Assembly: GCA_002286855.1 (NCBI GenBank) | Contig: NRSV01000020.1 | Span: forward strand, 248,001-312,000 | Length of the DNA stretch: 64,000 nucleotides | Source: Bipolaris cookei | Taxonomy: Eukaryota; Ascomycota; Dothideomycetes; Pleosporales; Pleosporaceae | Direction: 5' to 3' | Shown here: one piece after another, positions 22,481 to 34,468 of the stretch | How positions within the stretch are numbered: the stretch's first letter is position 1 | How the letters are laid out: each line of letters begins with the position of its first letter | Notes under the pieces: generated by a model | Databases searched by the model: none | Seen by the model: the letters and a program-made list of their open reading frames with translations, nothing else | Told to the model about the DNA's origin: nothing | Made by a program: the position numbers and the translations under genes

Positions 22481-23772
22481 CTTTCTTTTCCCCTGATTTC
22501 CTTTGCCCGTCTACCGTGATTCTTACTCCCCTCCTAGCTTCCTTCCCGCGTATGGAAAAGGAAAAAAGGAAAGATCGCGTGGAGTGTGGGAGGAGAGCGG
22601 GACTCGGTCGCGTGCGTCTGACGTGTGCAGCCCCAAGGTTCTCTCACTGCGTGTCCGTCTGTCTACGGAAACGTGGGAAGGCGCATTGGGCGGTTCGTAT
22701 GTATGTATTCTGTCCTACTACCGTTCGATTGGGTCTATGCAGGGAAATCTTAGGTCGCCAACCAAAGGATTGTGGGAAACCAGAGAAGAAAAGGCTAAGA
22801 AGAGGGCACCACAAAGAGAGTGAATGGAAGTTGGTTGGTGTATTCTTATCTTCTCTTGCTCTTGTTTCTTTTCTTTATCATCTACTTCTTCTTTTCTTCT
22901 AGATCATCGAGTTTTGGCAAAAAAATAATAATAACAAAAGTGCGAAAGGGAAGACGCAAAAGGGGAAAAAGGAAACAAGGGGAACTCCGTCAGCAAGCTA
23001 TCTTTGGGTTTGGCCATGTGTTCGCTTGATGGGATGAGGCGGGGACCAGTGTAGGGCCCCAGAACGGGGAAGCGTTACCTAGCGTCCTTTGGACTGGGCG
23101 CGGGCCGGGCGAATCTTGGCGCGTTGCCCTTTTCTATCTGTCACTTACGTATGCTGCTCATGCATGTCGCTCGGAGTTTCACCTGCGAATACCACGGCCA
23201 GAGCACCCAAGCTTTGACTGCCGCATTGCCATATCTGAATAAGCCCTCTCATCCCGTATTGCGTCTAACTAATATTATACGGACAAGAATCGCAACGTCG
23301 CTTCCGTCTCCACATGGTGCACCGCCGGTCGTGCCGCATACCCATCTGGTCATCCTGTCAACTGCCGCCCCATGCATGTGACGAGTAATTGTGCGCGACT
23401 TATGGACAACACTCTGGAAACCTTCTTGAAACTTTGCTTCCAGGGCCTAGGATCTGGTTACACAAGGCAAACAATCAATATGAGTTGAAGAAAACAAAAA
23501 TCTCATATTTCCCAGCATTAAATAACCCAACCCAAAATAAAGCGAAGTAGAGAAAATCAATACGCTCCATCTTCGTCGTCATCGTCGATACCGACCCCCA
23601 GCAATTGTATCGCCTTTTTTGCCTTTCCTTCCACGCAGGTCCCAGCCTAGACAGTCAGATAGACAGACAGCTACAACTACAAACATTCGGGGGAAAACGA
23701 TAAGGCTTTCTTTAACGCTTCGTCTCGGTCATGTCTAAATGCCAAATTTTCGCTTACAAAATATGTTCAAGT
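22481..23772. other. Intergenic between transporter start and myosin stop
   Basis: About 1.3 kb. The transporter promoter is on the left, with GTATGTATGTATT at 22697-22709. The right part is the myosin 3' flank. No gene is recognised. Confidence 0.5.
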
Positions 23773-26700
23773 TCATGCCTCAATACCTTCTTCAATCGTT
23801 GCGTGTCCATTCATCCCCCCGCCGTTCATGCCCATGCCACCAGTCAGAGCGTTCATAGCGTCGCCGTTGGATTGACCGGCGGGCATGTCGTCGTCAAACT
23901 CGAGTTTCTCTTGTTGCGCAATGGCCTGCTGAGACACTATCTCAGCAAGGCGCTTGAGGCGGGGTGTTTGTAGCCCTACAGACGTATTAGATATGTTTGA
24001 GCAATCAAAAAATTCAACAGAAAGAGACCTTACATGATGGCGTGTATGTTTCCAAAGCAGTAATGACTCGAGGTTCAGCAATCTCGTATGGGCCACTGTC
24101 CTCCATGTCGACTGCTGTGAGCAGCAGAACATCACTCTTCTCCGTTACTCGGGATGCGACAGCCTTCATGATTTCGCCGTTGATAGGTTGTTCGTAGTCT
24201 GCCACAAGGTACTGGTTGAGCAGCTTCTGGATCTGGTTGGGGCTCAACATCCAGCAAATGTCCTGGATGATTTCAATGTCGTTCAACGTAGCCTTCTTCA
24301 GCTGAAGCAGCTTGGTAGCTTGCATAAGGTGCTCAAGCTGCAGGGTACCCTCAGGCATCTCGTGAGACTTGCACCACTCCTCAATGCGGGTGATGTTGTA
24401 GTTGATCTGGAGACCACGCTTCCATGAGAGGAAGTTGCGGCGCATGAGCAGGTCGTTGAAGGCGGTGACACCGACCAATCTCAGCAACTCGGTGACGCAC
24501 TGTGTGATGATAGAGTCTTCGAGATAGTATGCCTTCATAGCCTTGTAGACACTGTTAAGCAGGGTGAGGAGGTTGTCCATGCTGTAAGCAGGGGTGTTGC
24601 TACCCTGGAGCAGCTTGCCAAGGAAGCGGTTGCTCTCGTTGGTAACGAAGCCGGGCAGTGATTGCGACTCGATGATGGCGGGAATGATCATCTTGTGCAG
24701 CTTCTTCTTGAGCACCTTCATCCAGGTGTGGTAAATGTTGAACTCAAGACTCTCCAAGTCGTGCTTGACGATCTCGAGCAAGCGGTCATACTCGTAGTTG
24801 TCTGTCTTTTGTTGCTCGTACCAGTCTTCAGCGAGAAAGACAAAGGACAACATCTCGTGGACGTTGGACAGCCAGAAGGCGCCTGGGTTGATGGCATCCT
24901 CGGCATCGTGCTGCATGACCTCTTGCTGGATCGATTGCATGACGTTGGCAAGGAAGCGCTCAGACTCCTTGACGAAGCCATTGTTCCACATCTCCGAAGT
25001 GACGAGGTTGATGAGGTAGGCAGGGAAGAGGACTTCCTTGTCAGTGGGAGGAGGTGTGGTAGTGGGGGATGGGATCTTCAGGTTCTTGATGAGTCCAAGA
25101 GTAACCTCGTCGTTGAGCATGTCCTCCTCAGCAAGGATGTTCTCAAGTTCCATCTCGACGTTGTCAAGCTGAGCAAACGTTGAACCGGAGAGGTTCTGCC
25201 TGTGGATGGTGGAGCCAGGGGCCATGGAGACAGGGCGAGGGTTGTATTGTTCGCTGAAGCGGTTGATGTCGCGAGTGTCGGGACCGGCACTGCGCCTCTT
25301 TGGCTTCTTCGACGAGACGAGCTTGATCAAGCTGCTGGGTGCAATGCTAGGAGCATGTCCATTGAGGTCGCTGGGGATTGGTCCAGAGCGCTTCATCAAC
25401 TCGACCTGCTCCTGGAGTTCGGCAAGTTGCTGGCGGAGCGACATCTTTTCTGTCTCGGTAACATTGCTCCTCCTCTTTGACTGCTCGAGGTCCTCAGTAG
25501 TCCTCTTGAGCGAAGCGCGGAGCTCCTTCTCCTCTTCTTGCAAGTGACGCATCTTGGCAGTACTCTCTTCGTAGCTGATCTGTAGCTTCTTGTACTCGTC
25601 CTCCATCTGGCTCAGCTTGGCAGCAGTGATACCAGCCTGGTTGGCTTCGGCCTGAAGTTCCTTCTGGCGGTTCTCGAGAGTTCGGCTGCGTTCCTTGTAT
25701 GACTTGATCTGGCTCTCATAGTTCTCCACTTGTGACTTGAGCGACTTGTTCTGTTCCCTCATCGTACCCAAGTTCTGAGTAAGCTCGACGACCTTGTTTT
25801 CTAGCTTGTAGGAAATGTTCTTGAGATCGCGAGATTCGGCGCGCAGGACCTTATACTCCTTGCGAGCTTTTCGTCCTCGCCACAGTTTCTGGACAATGAT
25901 GATTTGCTTGATCTGCTTCTTGTAGGCGCGGATGTAACGCTGCTTGCGCCAATTCCGCTGGATCATACGAGCAGCATCTCCAAGCCTCTTGTCCAAAATG
26001 TTCTTGCGGAGAAGGTATCCCTTCGCGGCAGCTTCAAACTTGATGACCGAGTTCCTGATGAAAAGGAAGCGCTTGCGGTCTTTACTACCCCTCCAGATTC
26101 TTTGGATGGTGGTCGCAGCCCTGACCTGTCGTGCCTCCTCGGCTCGTTCTCTGGTCATGTAACCTCTAGCCAACGACTGAACCGAAATAACAGCTTCACG
26201 CATTTCAAGATAGACGCGGCGATAGTACTTAGCGCGGAGGTTCTTCTGAATCATAACGGCCGCATCGTTGAGTCGAGCAGTACGCAGGTTCTCAAGGAAC
26301 GCAAGCATACCAGCGCGGAAGAAGATCTTGGTCAGACCCATCTGGTACTTGTCGGTGCCATCGTTCTTGCCAGTGCCCAAAGCCTTCTTCAAAATGGCTG
26401 TGGCCATATTGCGAATTTCCGGTGTCCACTCGGATGACCTGACCAACATGTAGTAACGTAGGGCGAATTCTTCATACGTCCATCGGGTAGGGTAACCAGC
26501 ACAACTGATTCTGACCGTCTCAAGGACACCACAAGCACGCAATTGACTCAGAACCATGGGTCCGTCAAATTGCCAGGCAGCCTTTGCCTCATTGGGCTTG
26601 ATACAACGGATGTAATGAACATCAGTCGAGTTGATGGTTTGCATGAGCTCGATGAGCGAAGACTTGAAGATACCACCAAGCGTTGGCTTTCGGTTGGTAG

Positions 26701-28811
26701 CCACTCTGCGTCCGGCTGAGACTGCGGCACCCGGTTTGGCAGAGGCAGTGCTGGCTGTCTCCTTTTCTCGGATCGAAGCAGCAGTGTCCAAGACTTCAGT
26801 CAAGAACTTGTTGCTTGAGGCCTTGAGCACTTCCATGTGCTCGTCGGGCACAGTATCTCTGTTCTTCTCAATGAAGCCATCAGACTCGTATGTGACGTCG
26901 ACGGCATAGTGGCAGACGGTAAAAGCAGACTTTCCAAATCGAGGCTTCTTGTAGAACTTGTGCTTGTCTCCCGAGTAGTTGTGGTGGAGCTTGGTAACAA
27001 ACTGCTCGTCAGAACCCATGGGCAACCTAGACTCTTCATCCAAGAGGGACAGGATACCGAGCTTGCCCTCAATCAGGTCGATACACGGTTGGTTGTCGGC
27101 GAAATCGATAAAAGTCCAGTCGATTTTTTCGCGCATATATTCTTCCTGCTCGAGCTTGAAGACATGTGCGTTGAACTCTTGCTGCAATTTCTCATTGGCA
27201 TAGTTGATACAGAACTGCTCGAAAGAGTTCTTTGCAAAGTGCTCGAAACCGTAGATATCCAAAACACCAATGAAGGTGTGGGCAGACGCAATGACCTCTT
27301 CTGTGGCTAAACTCTCGTTGGTTCGCTCTACTAGCCAGTCAAACAAACTCGAATAGATGAATTTGGCAACCGAGTCTCGGACGACGATAGCTTGCTGCTG
27401 TGTCAGGTTGGAAACAATCTTTTCTCCTCTGGTAATGAGCTGCTTCTTTACGATCCACTTGGCAAACGTGTTTGCGTCAATTCCGAGCAGGGCACAGGCC
27501 TTGACGAGAGAGGGCTCTTCGGGAGAAAGATTTGAGTCTGTTCGTGTCGCAGTGATCTTGACATCTCCCATGTGTAAAAGGGCCGCAAGCAGGCGCCAGA
27601 TGCCGTCTTGGGTTTCGGATGAAACACCAATCTTGGTCAGCGATTGCTTCGTCGCCTTGAATTCAGCAACGTCGTCCATGCCCTCAATGACGGGAGCGCT
27701 GCCCTGGTTGAGGTAGCTGAACTCCTCGACCGACTTTAGCGAAAGCTCCTCACGCTCCTCGTCGGTAGCACCGGCTACCAGCTGGTAGAAGACGTGGTAG
27801 TTGCGCTCCTTAAGCGGCTGGAACACCAATCTTGACCGCTCGAGCAGATATGTCCTGATCTTGGCACCGATAATGTCCGTCTGCTTGTTGAACATGATTT
27901 CAATGTATTTACCGAAACGAGACGAGTTGTCGTTTCGAGTGGTTTTGGCATTACCAAAGGCTTCCATGATGGGGTTGGTAGCCAGAATCTGCTCTTCTGT
28001 CTCACTCATCTGATCGGACTTGCCTCTCCGCTTGCCCGGGTTGTCGGGAGACTCTCGTGTGGCAAAGTATCGCATAATGTATTTGGCGCTGACTGTCTTA
28101 CCAGCACCAGACTCTCCAGAAACAACAATGGTCTGGTTCTTCTGGTCGCGCAACATGTCGCTGTGGTATGTCAGTCACTACTGCTCAGATTCCGTGCCGG
28201 TGGCGGAGCAGGAGGGGAGTTCTTACGCAAAAGCCTCTTCAGCAATGGCGAACAAATGCGGAGCGCCATATGATCTCTGTTTACCGGCATAGACCTGCAC
28301 CATGCCGGGAACATATAGGGAGTCGACGCGGGCGAAGGGATTCGTTGCAATCAGGACGATACCTGAATATGTGTAAATCTCCTTTTGCAAGTAACGAAGC
28401 TTAATGGCCTGGAGGACTGCATGCTGGTCAGTATGGCATGCGAATTGTCTGTGTGTATAGAGAGAAGGCCGTACCAGCCGGCTCGTTAAGATGTGACAGA
28501 TTGGTCAAGTCGTCGCTAGCCTCGAGCATGGCGGGGTTCATCAATGGCGGCAGATTGGCGTCGTTGCCAGTCTGGATGGCGTCGAGAGTCGTCTCGACCG
28601 TCTTGGTCTGTACAAGACATTGTCAGTATCCTCTTTCGACAAGCTCGTAGTCCATAGGGCGTGGGTGTGGGCGTACCTCGCCATTTTCCAGAGTGAAGAC
28701 CAGCGTCACCTTATCCCCCGCAATCTGCTTGTCCGTCACCTCGGAGGCAACCCAGCCCTCGGTGGTGTCAGGCTGCCATGCGCGGGTGCCGATATCATAG
28801 ATGTGAGCCAT
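23773..28811 (-). CDS. MYO2: Class V myosin (MYO2/MyoE type)
   Basis: Actin motor carrying secretory vesicles and organelles to growth sites. Five exons, 28811-28677, 28607-28475, 28416-28227, 28160-24034 and 23975-23773, give 1,595 residues. The N-terminal SH3-like start is WQPDTTEGWVASEV. The motor has TNPF, the P-loop GESGAGKT at 168-175, switch 1 NDNSSRFGKY, switch 2 DIYGFEHF and an actin-binding stretch with HYIRCIKPN. Six IQ motifs follow (about 780-920, e.g. IQKNLRAKYYRR, IQRIWRG, VQKLWRGRKARK), then a coiled coil to about 1110, a Ser/Pro linker, and the globular cargo-binding DIL domain (about 1250-1500). The short last exon codes a Gly/Met/Asn-rich tail. It is the only myosin in the window and is apparently complete. 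Confidence 0.97.
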
Positions 28812-30175
28812 GGTGGGCAGTCGCAGGCGTCGTCTCCTGCGTCGTGTATTTCCTCCAAATGGCGGTGCGGAATATCAGGGTCCAAAGCGGCTCCCTGTAA
28901 GGAGGGGAGGGGGCGGATGGTCAACGCTCAGCTCGCGATATAAGTGCGGTCGCTGGCTTTGTTGTCGTGAAACTACTGCTGCTGCTCGTCGTCGTGGTCA
29001 GCAGTGGGTGGCGCTGCAGGTCACAGTCTTGACAGCATCCCCAGGAGTGAGAAGGACAAACGGTGTGGTTGGAAACATGCGAACACCTGCCAGCACTTGA
29101 TTCGACTTTCTCTTGGTTGCGCTAGACGGGCCTCTCACCGCCAGCACGCCGCTTAAGCGCACAGACCACACCCCAGGGGCCCTACCCAACCACCAACCAC
29201 GGCCACGCAGACTCTCGTCTCACAATATGCACCTCCTCGACGCTGCATGCGAATAAGCCGCACCCCCATGTATCGATGTGTCTACCGATCTATGTGTATG
29301 GGTGCCTCTTCGTACCTGTGTGCCTCTATGCGTGCGTGTACATACGGCAACCTCAGACACTGGTCTGCCATATCCTACTATCCGCACTACGCCGAGCCAT
29401 TCGCTCTCCACTCCCCCTCCAAGCCCATGCCATTCCCTGCCCTGCAAATCCGTTGTGCATGGCTGCATCGCCGGCCTGACCCAGCCCGTCTGCCTCCTGA
29501 AACCAGTTTGCCTCATTTGCCTTGTCTCGTCCATTCGAGACATGTATTTACATACATAGTACATACATAGACAGTCTCGCACTCTCCAAATCTTCGTCGA
29601 ACAAGAAATCCTCCTGTCACCCGTCACACGTTTGCGTCATCTGACAAGTACATGTTCATACTCAGACAGCATGACATGGCATGCATACATATGCTCCACT
29701 ATATCACGTGCTCCCATACATCTCAGCTCCTATATTACTCTACAACCACCCTTGTGCCATCACAAACACTAAAACAACAACATGTGTTTGCACAAACCTA
29801 ACCCATCTCAATCAGACATATTACCTGGTTCACTCCAGTTTCATAGATCATGCATTCTGTCTCTATGTGTTTTTAGCAATGGCACTCCCCAGACCCCAGC
29901 ACACTTTTATACCAACCAGACCTGTGCACAGCCAAATCCAACAAACACGGCATATGTTTTTTTTTTTGCTCTGCATACGTATAGACTCAACGTTGAAGTT
30001 TTTACACAGCGCCCTACCCTAGTTTCCCGTTTCCCTTTTTGAAGAAGAAATGTTGAATTGAAAGAGGCGTCATACTTCGAAACACGACAAGAGGAGAAAT
30101 CACACGCCTCAAACACATTCGCTTCGTTCCCTCGCCTTGCTGAGTCTGAGACAATTATCAGAGACGAGTCAACCC
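28812..30175. other. Intergenic between myosin start and SER33 stop
   Basis: About 1.4 kb. The myosin promoter is at the left. A tandem 11-bp repeat TACATACATAG occurs twice at 29549-29570. No gene is recognised. Confidence 0.5.
29549..29570. repeat. Tandem 11-bp repeat (TACATACATAG x2)
   Basis: Two perfect adjacent copies in intergenic DNA. Confidence 0.8.
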
Positions 30176-31693
30176 CTAGTACAAGACCCTCGTTCGGATA
30201 CATGCTGCAATCAACCGCGTTAGCCATGACCTATACCAAAAACAACAAGAGAGCAAGAACTTACAAGACAATTCCTCCAAGCTTGTAAATATATCCCGAA
30301 TCTCACTCTCTTTAACCTCACTGATATCTGCCATCAGATAAGCAACATCGCCTCTTGAGTCCGACATTTGCTTCTCAATGTTGTGGTGCAGCAGAATGCC
30401 GTTGACCTGCCTCAGCACACCAGGCACGTTCTTGTGGATATAAATCACACGCATGCAGTCGGGTTGGTCGAGCGTCAAGCTTCGGAGATTGACCTCGGGC
30501 ATGTTGACGGCGCCAAGCGTCGTGCCTTCATTGACATAGCGGACTAATGCTGTGCTGACCTCGACGCCGATTGCGCTCTGAGCTTCCTCGGTACTGCCGC
30601 CAATATGCGGTGTGAGGATAATATTCTTGAGACCCACAAGATCCTTTGTCCACGTGTTCAGGTCGTTGCTGAAGTAGTCACCGTTACCGGCAGGCTCATT
30701 GGGGAACACGTCGATTGCTGCACCCGCCAGCTTGCCGGAACGGCTGGCTTCAATCAGTGCCGCAATGTCAATGACGGTACCACGGGCGTTGTTGATGAGG
30801 TAGCTGCCGTCCTTCATCTTTGCAAATTGCTCTTTGCCAATCATGTTCTTCGTTTCGGCTGTCGCGGGCACGTGTAGAGACACAAAGTCGGCCTGTGCGA
30901 GGAGGTCATCAAGAGACGGTACTTGTCTCGCGGTTCCCAGGCCCATGGTGGTCAATACATCGTAGTAAATGACGCTCATGCCCATGGATTCCGCCAGCAC
31001 ACTCAATTGTGAGCCAATGTGTCCGTATCCGACTATGCCCAGTGTCTTGCCACGAATTTCCCAGCACCCCTTACTGACCTTATTCCAAGTACCGTTGTGG
31101 AGCTCCATGGAGCGGTCAGTGAGCTGGCGAGCGAGCGCAATGATTTCTGAGATGACCAATTCGGCAACCGAGCGCGAGTTGCTAAACGGCGAGTTGAAGA
31201 CGGCGATACCCTTACTGGCAGCAGTCTGGAGGTCGACCTGGTTGGTTCCAATGCAGAAGCAGCCGATGACAATGAGGTTCTTTGCTGCCTCCAGCACCTT
31301 CTTGGTGAGCTTCGTCTTGGACCGAATTCCAATTACATGGATATCACGAATCCTCTCAATCAACTCATCCTCTCCCAGGCTGGCCTTGATCGCCTCGACT
31401 TGGTAGCCCTGGCCCCTCAAGATATCCACACCAGCCTCGTTGACATTTTCTAATAGAAGGACCTTGATGTCCTTGGTGTCAAACGGCTTCAGCTGTTTCG
31501 CCAGCTGCTGCGCATGCGACGTGCCGGGTAGATTCGGGGTGCGGCCATCTCTAGAGTTGGCAGACGGCGGTTGCCTGAATGTCGAGGGTGGGCTGTGAAA
31601 CGAGAGGGTTGGGCTGGTACTGATGTTGAGGCTGTTGGATACGCTGCGTGAGATTTGGCTAACGCTGCCTGCAATATCTTGGGCGGGAGTCAT
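30176..31693 (-). CDS. SER33: D-3-phosphoglycerate dehydrogenase
   Basis: First step of serine synthesis: 3-phosphoglycerate plus NAD to phosphohydroxypyruvate. Two exons, 31693-30265 and 30204-30176, give 485 residues. A Ser/Pro-rich head of about 70 residues precedes KVLLLENVNEAGVDIL. The NAD-binding glycine motif is GIVGYGHIGSQLS, followed by the catalytic stretch NNARGTVID and the HIGGSTEEAQ segment. A C-terminal ACT-type domain (RVIYIHKNVPGVLRQVNGIL) suggests control by serine as in relatives. The last splice (GTAAGT...GCAG) replaces a poor read-through tail with SSCIRTRVLY, which matches the family's usual ending; this is why the 29-nt terminal exon is proposed. Confidence 0.95.
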   Translation of the reverse strand: MTPAQDIAGSVSQISRSVSNSLNISTSPTLSFHSPPSTFRQPPSANSRDGRTPNLPGTSHAQQLAKQLKPFDTKDIKVLLLENVNEAGVDILRGQGYQVEAIKASLGEDELIERIRDIHVIGIRSKTKLTKKVLEAAKNLIVIGCFCIGTNQVDLQTAASKGIAVFNSPFSNSRSVAELVISEIIALARQLTDRSMELHNGTWNKVSKGCWEIRGKTLGIVGYGHIGSQLSVLAESMGMSVIYYDVLTTMGLGTARQVPSLDDLLAQADFVSLHVPATAETKNMIGKEQFAKMKDGSYLINNARGTVIDIAALIEASRSGKLAGAAIDVFPNEPAGNGDYFSNDLNTWTKDLVGLKNIILTPHIGGSTEEAQSAIGVEVSTALVRYVNEGTTLGAVNMPEVNLRSLTLDQPDCMRVIYIHKNVPGVLRQVNGILLHHNIEKQMSDSRGDVAYLMADISEVKESEIRDIFTSLEELSCKFLLSCCFWYRSWLTRLIAACIRTRVLY

Positions 31694-32372
31694 GATGGAC
31701 GCGCGCGAGCGTGATTGCGGAGGTTGCTCGGGGGAGAGGTGGGGGGATGCTACAACTCAAACAGGTCGTACAATCCGGAGGCTCAAAACCTCAGACTATA
31801 AATACCGCAGCGTTTCTACTACGGATACTAAAATGGGTCGCGTACCAAAGGAATCACGCGGTAATATCAGGACGGGTTCCGCAAGGCTGCAAACGTCAAC
31901 CAAAGAAAAGTAGTAGCGTCGACTGGTGAGCAACAGCAATTTCTCAAGAGATGCTTTCCATTTTAAAGCAATACGTGTTCATTGCATAGTCTAATCTCCG
32001 ACTGTTATGACACTTCTACTTTGACTCAGTGGGTGTCTGATCAGACCTTTTTCAAAAATTTCTCAATTCCCCGATGATGCCATGCCGCTCTAGCCTCTAC
32101 CCCACTACCGCCGCCAGCCACTCGCTTGCTTGAGCCCTCCGCTTTTCGGAAGTCTAAATCCTAACTAGAACGCCCAGCAACAGAGGACCCGCCACAAACA
32201 ATCACTCATCATATACGCACGGTTATGCATATTACTTTGCGACATAAAGACGTCGTTGCATTCATTATCTATTCAGCTACTTGTATTTCTGCATGGGAAG
32301 ACTGTCGGGGCCGATCAACACACCAAGAGGGCGTATCCGTTGCCGCTTACAAACATAGTCATCAACAGCCTT
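31694..32372. promoter_or_regulatory. SER33 promoter and G6PD 3' flank
   Basis: About 680 bp. A TATTTATA element on the minus strand (31797-31804) lies about 105 bp upstream of the SER33 start and is a reasonable TATA box. The right half is the G6PD 3' flank. Confidence 0.45.
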
Positions 32373-34468
32373 CTACAACTTCTGCTCGTTCATCGGCCAT
32401 TGGTATCCTGGGCCTGCATTAGCAAATTGTTTCTAGTGCACTATAGAGATCATGTCTTACCTGCTGCGTCGCTGAACTTGTATCCATAAGAAGAAGTAAA
32501 GTCATCCAATACGGCAGGACCACGAGAGCCTGGCATGTAATTAGTAGCTGTTTGATTCATATCACCTTATTTCACCTACCGTATGGGTACTCCATAGGGA
32601 TGATCTCCTTGTTGTCGTCCAGGTAGTGCAGCAAAGGAGTAAAGATCCTCCAGCTGGCATCGAGCTCATCGTCACGAACAAAGTTGGAGTGGTCGCCCTT
32701 GAGCGCGTCGAGAATGAGCGATTCGTATGCCTCTGGGATCTTCAGGTCGGAGAATCGCCGCCTGTAGGTAAGATCAAGCTCTGTGACAACGGTCTGCATG
32801 CTGAGACCGGGCAGCTTAGAGTTCATCTTAATGTAGACACTCTCGTTGGGCTGCACTCGGATGACAAGCTCATTACGGGGAATGTCCTTAAAAATACCAG
32901 AAGTGACATCCTTGAACTGGATGCGTACCTCGGTCTTTTGCTCGTTGAGCGCCTTTCCGGCCTTGAGGATAAAGGGCACGCCGTCCCACCTCTCGTTCTT
33001 GATGTAAGCGACCATAGAGGCGAAAGTGGGGCATCGCGAGTCCTTGGGCACGGTATCGTCCTCCTTGTAGCCCGGCTTCGTTCCATCCAGCGACTTTCCG
33101 TATTGTCCGATGATAACATTCTTGGGCTCGATGGAGGCCATGCCACGGAGGACACGCACCTTTTCATCACGGATATCTTCGGCTGAGAAGGAGATTGGTC
33201 GCTCCATAGCAAGAAGGGTCAGTACTTGCAGCAAGTCTGCAGTTGTTAGTAAATTTTTCTTTCTTTTCGGATTTTTGTTTCGTCACTAACGGTTCTGCAT
33301 AACATCACGGATGATGCCAAACTCGTCAAAGTAACCTCCTCGTCCTTCGGTGCCAAAAGGCTCCTTGAAGGTAATCTGTACTTGTCAGTATCTCCATCTG
33401 CGGACATGCTCAGCTTGCCGTACCTGAACGTTGTCGATGTGGTTCCTGTTCCAGGTTGCGCCAAAGAACTCGTTACCGAATCGGAGAATGAGAATGTTCT
33501 TGACCATCTCCTTGCCCAAGTAGTGGTCAATTCGGTAGAGCTCATCTTCAGACCAGTCTGGAGCCAATGCCTTTTGCAACTCTCTTGAACTTGGAAGATC
33601 CTTGCCGAATGGCTTCTCGACCTGTACAATTGCAGTCAGTGGCATGAAACTGCATTGGTGAATGCATGTGGCTTACAATGACGCGGGCAATGCCGCTCTT
33701 CGGGTAGCAATTGCGCTTCAAGTGCTGTGAAACTGTGATGAAGACACTGGGAGGAAGAGCCATGTAGAAGACGCGGTTGGTCTCCTTGCGGCCCTTTTCA
33801 ATCTCTTGCATGTGCTTCTCGAGCTGGATAAACGAGTCGTCCTGGTCGTATTGACCCGAGACATAGGTACAGAAGTTGCAGAATTCGTCCAGCTGCTTCT
33901 CCAGGTCCTTTGTGGGAGTCTTGATGTACGACTTGACGCGCTTGAGGTATTCCTCGCGGTCCATTTTGGTGCGCGCATATCCAACGATGCTGATGTTCTT
34001 AGGGAGGAAGTTGTTTCGGTGCTGTATCGATGGTCAACGGAGGCGGAATGCGAGTTTGGCCGCGTAACCTACAAGGCCGAAGAGAGCTGGGAACTGCAGT
34101 GATGTTAGTGTGCCGTCTCTACCGATTGGACATGGGCGTGTACGTACAGTCTTCTTCTTAGCTAAATCACCAGAGGCGCCGAGAACGACAATGATGGTGT
34201 TGTCCTTGAGCTCCATGTTTCTGCGGGAGCACGTGAATTAGCGGGCGGTGTTCAGAAGGTATCAGTGAAGGCTTATTGGATTTGGGTATGGAGCGGCCCC
34301 TCCATCGAGAGCGGCAGCATTGTTCAGCAGGAAAGTGCGGCTGGAGAAATTGAGGCGAGGCTGAAGAAGGCTCCTTCCAAGCGGTGGGCCATGAGCCGTG
34401 AGGATGGCTGGAACTACATACCCGGCATTGACCACCTCGTGTTGAGGCTGGATAACTGTGTCGGCCAT
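32373..34468 (-). CDS. ZWF1: Glucose-6-phosphate 1-dehydrogenase
   Basis: Cytosolic entry enzyme of the oxidative pentose phosphate pathway; it makes NADPH. Nine exons: 34468-34422, 34220-34148, 34093-34073, 34021-33677, 33621-33424, 33375-33291, 33236-32580, 32529-32461 and 32413-32373, total 511 residues. Key parts are the NADP loop VVLGASGDLAKKK, the active-site RIDHYLGKEMVKN, EKPFGKDL, and the C-terminal block ending GYQWPMNEQKL reached only through the last two splices. The third exon is a 21-nt micro-exon encoding FPALFGL, a conserved stretch that cannot be skipped. The first exon (MADTVIQPQHEVVNAG) is inferred from a good GTATGT donor and frame match; starting at MELKDNT would also be possible. 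This is the most intron-rich gene in the window. Confidence 0.94.
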
